7,556 nucleotides of DNA from Candidatus Profundicultor aquiphilus. GTDB lineage: Bacteria; Atribacterota; Atribacteria; Atribacterales; Caldatribacteriaceae. The first letter of the stretch is position 1, and each line of letters begins with the position of its first letter. A program made the position numbers and the translations under genes. The notes beneath the pieces were generated by a model. The model saw only the letters and a program-made list of their open reading frames with translations. It did not search any database and was not told the DNA's origin. The DNA lies in the NCBI GenBank assembly GCA_013314795.1, contig JABUEZ010000098.1, positions 1 through 7,556 of the forward strand, written 5' to 3'. This document shows, in pieces, positions 6,445-7,556 of the stretch.

Positions 6445-6860
6445 TCTTCTTCTCCTTCCGGCTGAGTGGCAATAGCCATTCGCTCTGCCCCGGCTCGGCG
6501 GGCAATGTCCATCACTTTGACCACATTCCCATGGAGCACTTTCTTATCAGCCTCGATAACCACCATGCTTTCCGGATCTTTGCGTAGGGAAGCCACCAGC
6601 ACTCTGGGAAGTTCGTTCCAGTCGGTGAGTCCTCCATCCACATAGACCATGTTGTTCTCGGTAACGGTGATGGTGATGGTTTTGGCTTCCTCAATCTTGG
6701 AGAAGTTGGCCGAAGGAAGGTTCACCCGTGCCCCGCTCTCTACACTGATGAACGTGGTGGTCACCACAAAAAAGATGACCAGTTGCAGAACCACATCCAC
6801 CAGGGGAGTGATGTTGATGTCGGGTTTAGTTTTGCTCTTCCGTTGCCGAAACCGGAACAT
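6441..6860 (-). CDS. exbD: Biopolymer transport protein ExbD
   Basis: This inner-membrane motor subunit pairs with ExbB to turn the proton gradient into motion of a TonB-type partner. From the ATG at 6860 it has 139 residues, the usual size. A short basic cytoplasmic tail leads into DINITPLVDVVLQLVIFF (14-31), where Asp22 corresponds to the essential Asp25 of E. coli ExbD in its single membrane helix (about 20-40). The periplasmic domain follows, with VNLPSA (46-51), a beta-rich TITITVTENNMVYVDG (61-76) and the C-terminal VIEADKKVLHGNVVKVMDIA (101-120). The frame is open up to a TTG at 6902, but that start lacks support and would add 14 residues. The chosen ATG has GGGAG nine bases upstream. 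The gene overlaps the end of exbB by 35 bp and the next gene by 4 bp. Confidence 0.94.
   Translation of the reverse strand: MFRFRQRKSKTKPDINITPLVDVVLQLVIFFVVTTTFISVESGARVNLPSANFSKIEEAKTITITVTENNMVYVDGGLTDWNELPRVLVASLRKDPESMVVIEADKKVLHGNVVKVMDIARRAGAERMAIATQPEGEEE
6452..6457 (-). promoter_or_regulatory. Ribosome-binding site for the GTG start of the DUF3048 fusion
   Basis: The minus strand reads AAGGAG here, seven bases before the GTG at 6444. This supports the GTG as the true start and so includes the short cytoplasmic tail and membrane helix in the protein. The site lies inside the end of exbD, consistent with coupled translation. Confidence 0.65.
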
Positions 6861-7521
6861 GGTCCTTCTCTCCCTCGGGGAGAGCAATACCCTCGAATTC
6901 AATCATTGGATGGGTGGTTTCCATCACTTCCAGGATCTCCGTGCTGGCCCGCTCGATATCGCTGACAATGTGTTCCGAGAGACGAGAGAGGTAATGGTGA
7001 ATCACCACGGTAGGGATGGCCACCGACAGTCCTGCGGCAGTGGTGAGCAAGGCCTCCGAGATGCCCCCAGCCATCTCGGTCGGTTTTCCCACCCCCACGG
7101 CGGCAATCACACTGAAGGTCTTGATCATTCCCGTGACTGTTCCCAGAAGTCCCAGGAGCGGAGAGATATTGGCAATGACCACCAGAGTGGAAAGCCGTCG
7201 TTCATAGAACGGTAACTCCTGCATCGCTTTGATCTCCATGGCTTCTCTGGCTTCCTTGGGTTGGCCGGCAAAGTACTTTTTCAAACCAGCCAGGATGATC
7301 CGTGAGGCTGGCATCTGAAATTTCTGAGTGGCCTCAAGAACACCTTTGAGATCCTTTCGGGAAAGGGCTTTGCGAACCGCCCGGAGATACTTTTTGACCT
7401 CCTCTTTGGCATGCCGGAGCACATACCATCTTTCCAGAAAGATGGCCAGGGACACAACAGAACAGGCCACGATGGGATACATGACGTATCCACCTTTAGC
7501 AATGATGGAGAAAAACTGCAT
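6826..7521 (-). CDS. exbB: MotA/TolQ/ExbB family proton channel protein ExbB
   Basis: This 231-residue inner-membrane protein would form the pentameric proton channel around ExbD. Three membrane helices are visible: about 13-32 (VMYPIVACSVVSLAIFLE), 111-137 (with ISPLLGLLGTVTGMIKTF, containing Thr128) and 153-178 (with ISEALLTTAAGLSVAIP, containing Glu155 and Thr160-Thr161). Thr128 and Glu155 align with the channel residues Thr148 and Glu176 of E. coli ExbB. The cytoplasmic loop between helices 1 and 2 is long and charged, as usual. The C-terminal tail past about 205 is acidic and unconserved, and its coding DNA is shared with the start of exbD. The ATG at 7521 has a near-perfect AGGAGGT six bases upstream. 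TolQ is closely related; a TolA or Pal gene nearby would favour Tol, but none is seen. Confidence 0.94.
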   Translation of the reverse strand: MQFFSIIAKGGYVMYPIVACSVVSLAIFLERWYVLRHAKEEVKKYLRAVRKALSRKDLKGVLEATQKFQMPASRIILAGLKKYFAGQPKEAREAMEIKAMQELPFYERRLSTLVVIANISPLLGLLGTVTGMIKTFSVIAAVGVGKPTEMAGGISEALLTTAAGLSVAIPTVVIHHYLSRLSEHIVSDIERASTEILEVMETTHPMIEFEGIALPEGEKDHVPVSATEEQN

Positions 7522-7527
7522 GCACTG

Positions 7528-7534
7528 ACCTCCT
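7528..7534 (-). promoter_or_regulatory. Shine-Dalgarno site of exbB
   Basis: The minus strand reads AGGAGGT, six bases before the exbB ATG. The remaining bases to the window edge (7535-7556) show no promoter elements that can be defended. TGA and TAG triplets occur in two different frames here and could be the end of an upstream gene lying outside the window. Confidence 0.75.
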
Positions 7535-7556
7535 ACTATTCAGGGTGAGAAAATGG

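Noticed and set aside
7522..7556. Possible promoter upstream of exbB
   Set aside because: Only 35 bases are available. They contain a ribosome-binding site but no credible -10/-35 pair, and may be the end of another gene in the same operon.

Overview
All nine recognisable genes lie on the minus strand and are packed head to tail, with 1-35 bp overlaps or gaps of at most about 20 bp. There is no terminator-like hairpin and no opposing gene, so the window reads as part of one long operon transcribed from right to left. Its promoter would lie beyond position 7556 and its end beyond position 1. The gene order in reading direction is exbB, exbD, a TonB-like/DUF3048 fusion, lgt, xerD, a purine-nucleoside/MTA phosphorylase, a small multidrug export-type membrane protein, mtnA, and a baeRF (bacterial eRF1-like) gene cut by the window edge.

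Envelope block (4232-7521). ExbB and ExbD form a proton-driven inner-membrane motor. In place of an ordinary TonB, the next gene encodes a protein with a TonB-style signal anchor and Pro/Glu-rich stalk joined to a DUF3048 (YerB-type) domain. The TonB C-terminal domain is absent. lgt, the lipoprotein diacylglyceryl transferase, overlaps this gene by one base. This motor-coupled DUF3048 protein is the most unusual item in the window.

Recombination and salvage block (960-4248). XerD, the chromosome-dimer resolution recombinase, is followed by a trimeric-type nucleoside phosphorylase, a small membrane protein and MtnA. The phosphorylase pocket has an Asp and a Phe where classical PNP has Asn243 and His257 (human numbering). 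Both changes point towards 5'-methylthioadenosine, and two genes downstream MtnA would isomerise the methylthioribose-1-phosphate that such an enzyme makes. The two enzymes may therefore form the first half of an MTA salvage route.

Translation-linked end (1-955). The last gene is an archaeo-eukaryotic release-factor-like protein with a GGW loop and the start of a CxxC zinc ribbon.

Organism. ExbB/ExbD and a TonB-like anchor imply a diderm cell, while DUF3048 and the XerD and baeRF types resemble Firmicutes-like lineages. Atribacterota, Synergistota or a diderm firmicute would fit. This is inference from gene content only and the phylum is not settled. No tRNA, rRNA, CRISPR, insertion sequence or large repeat was seen, and no stretch over 300 bp lacks a gene.
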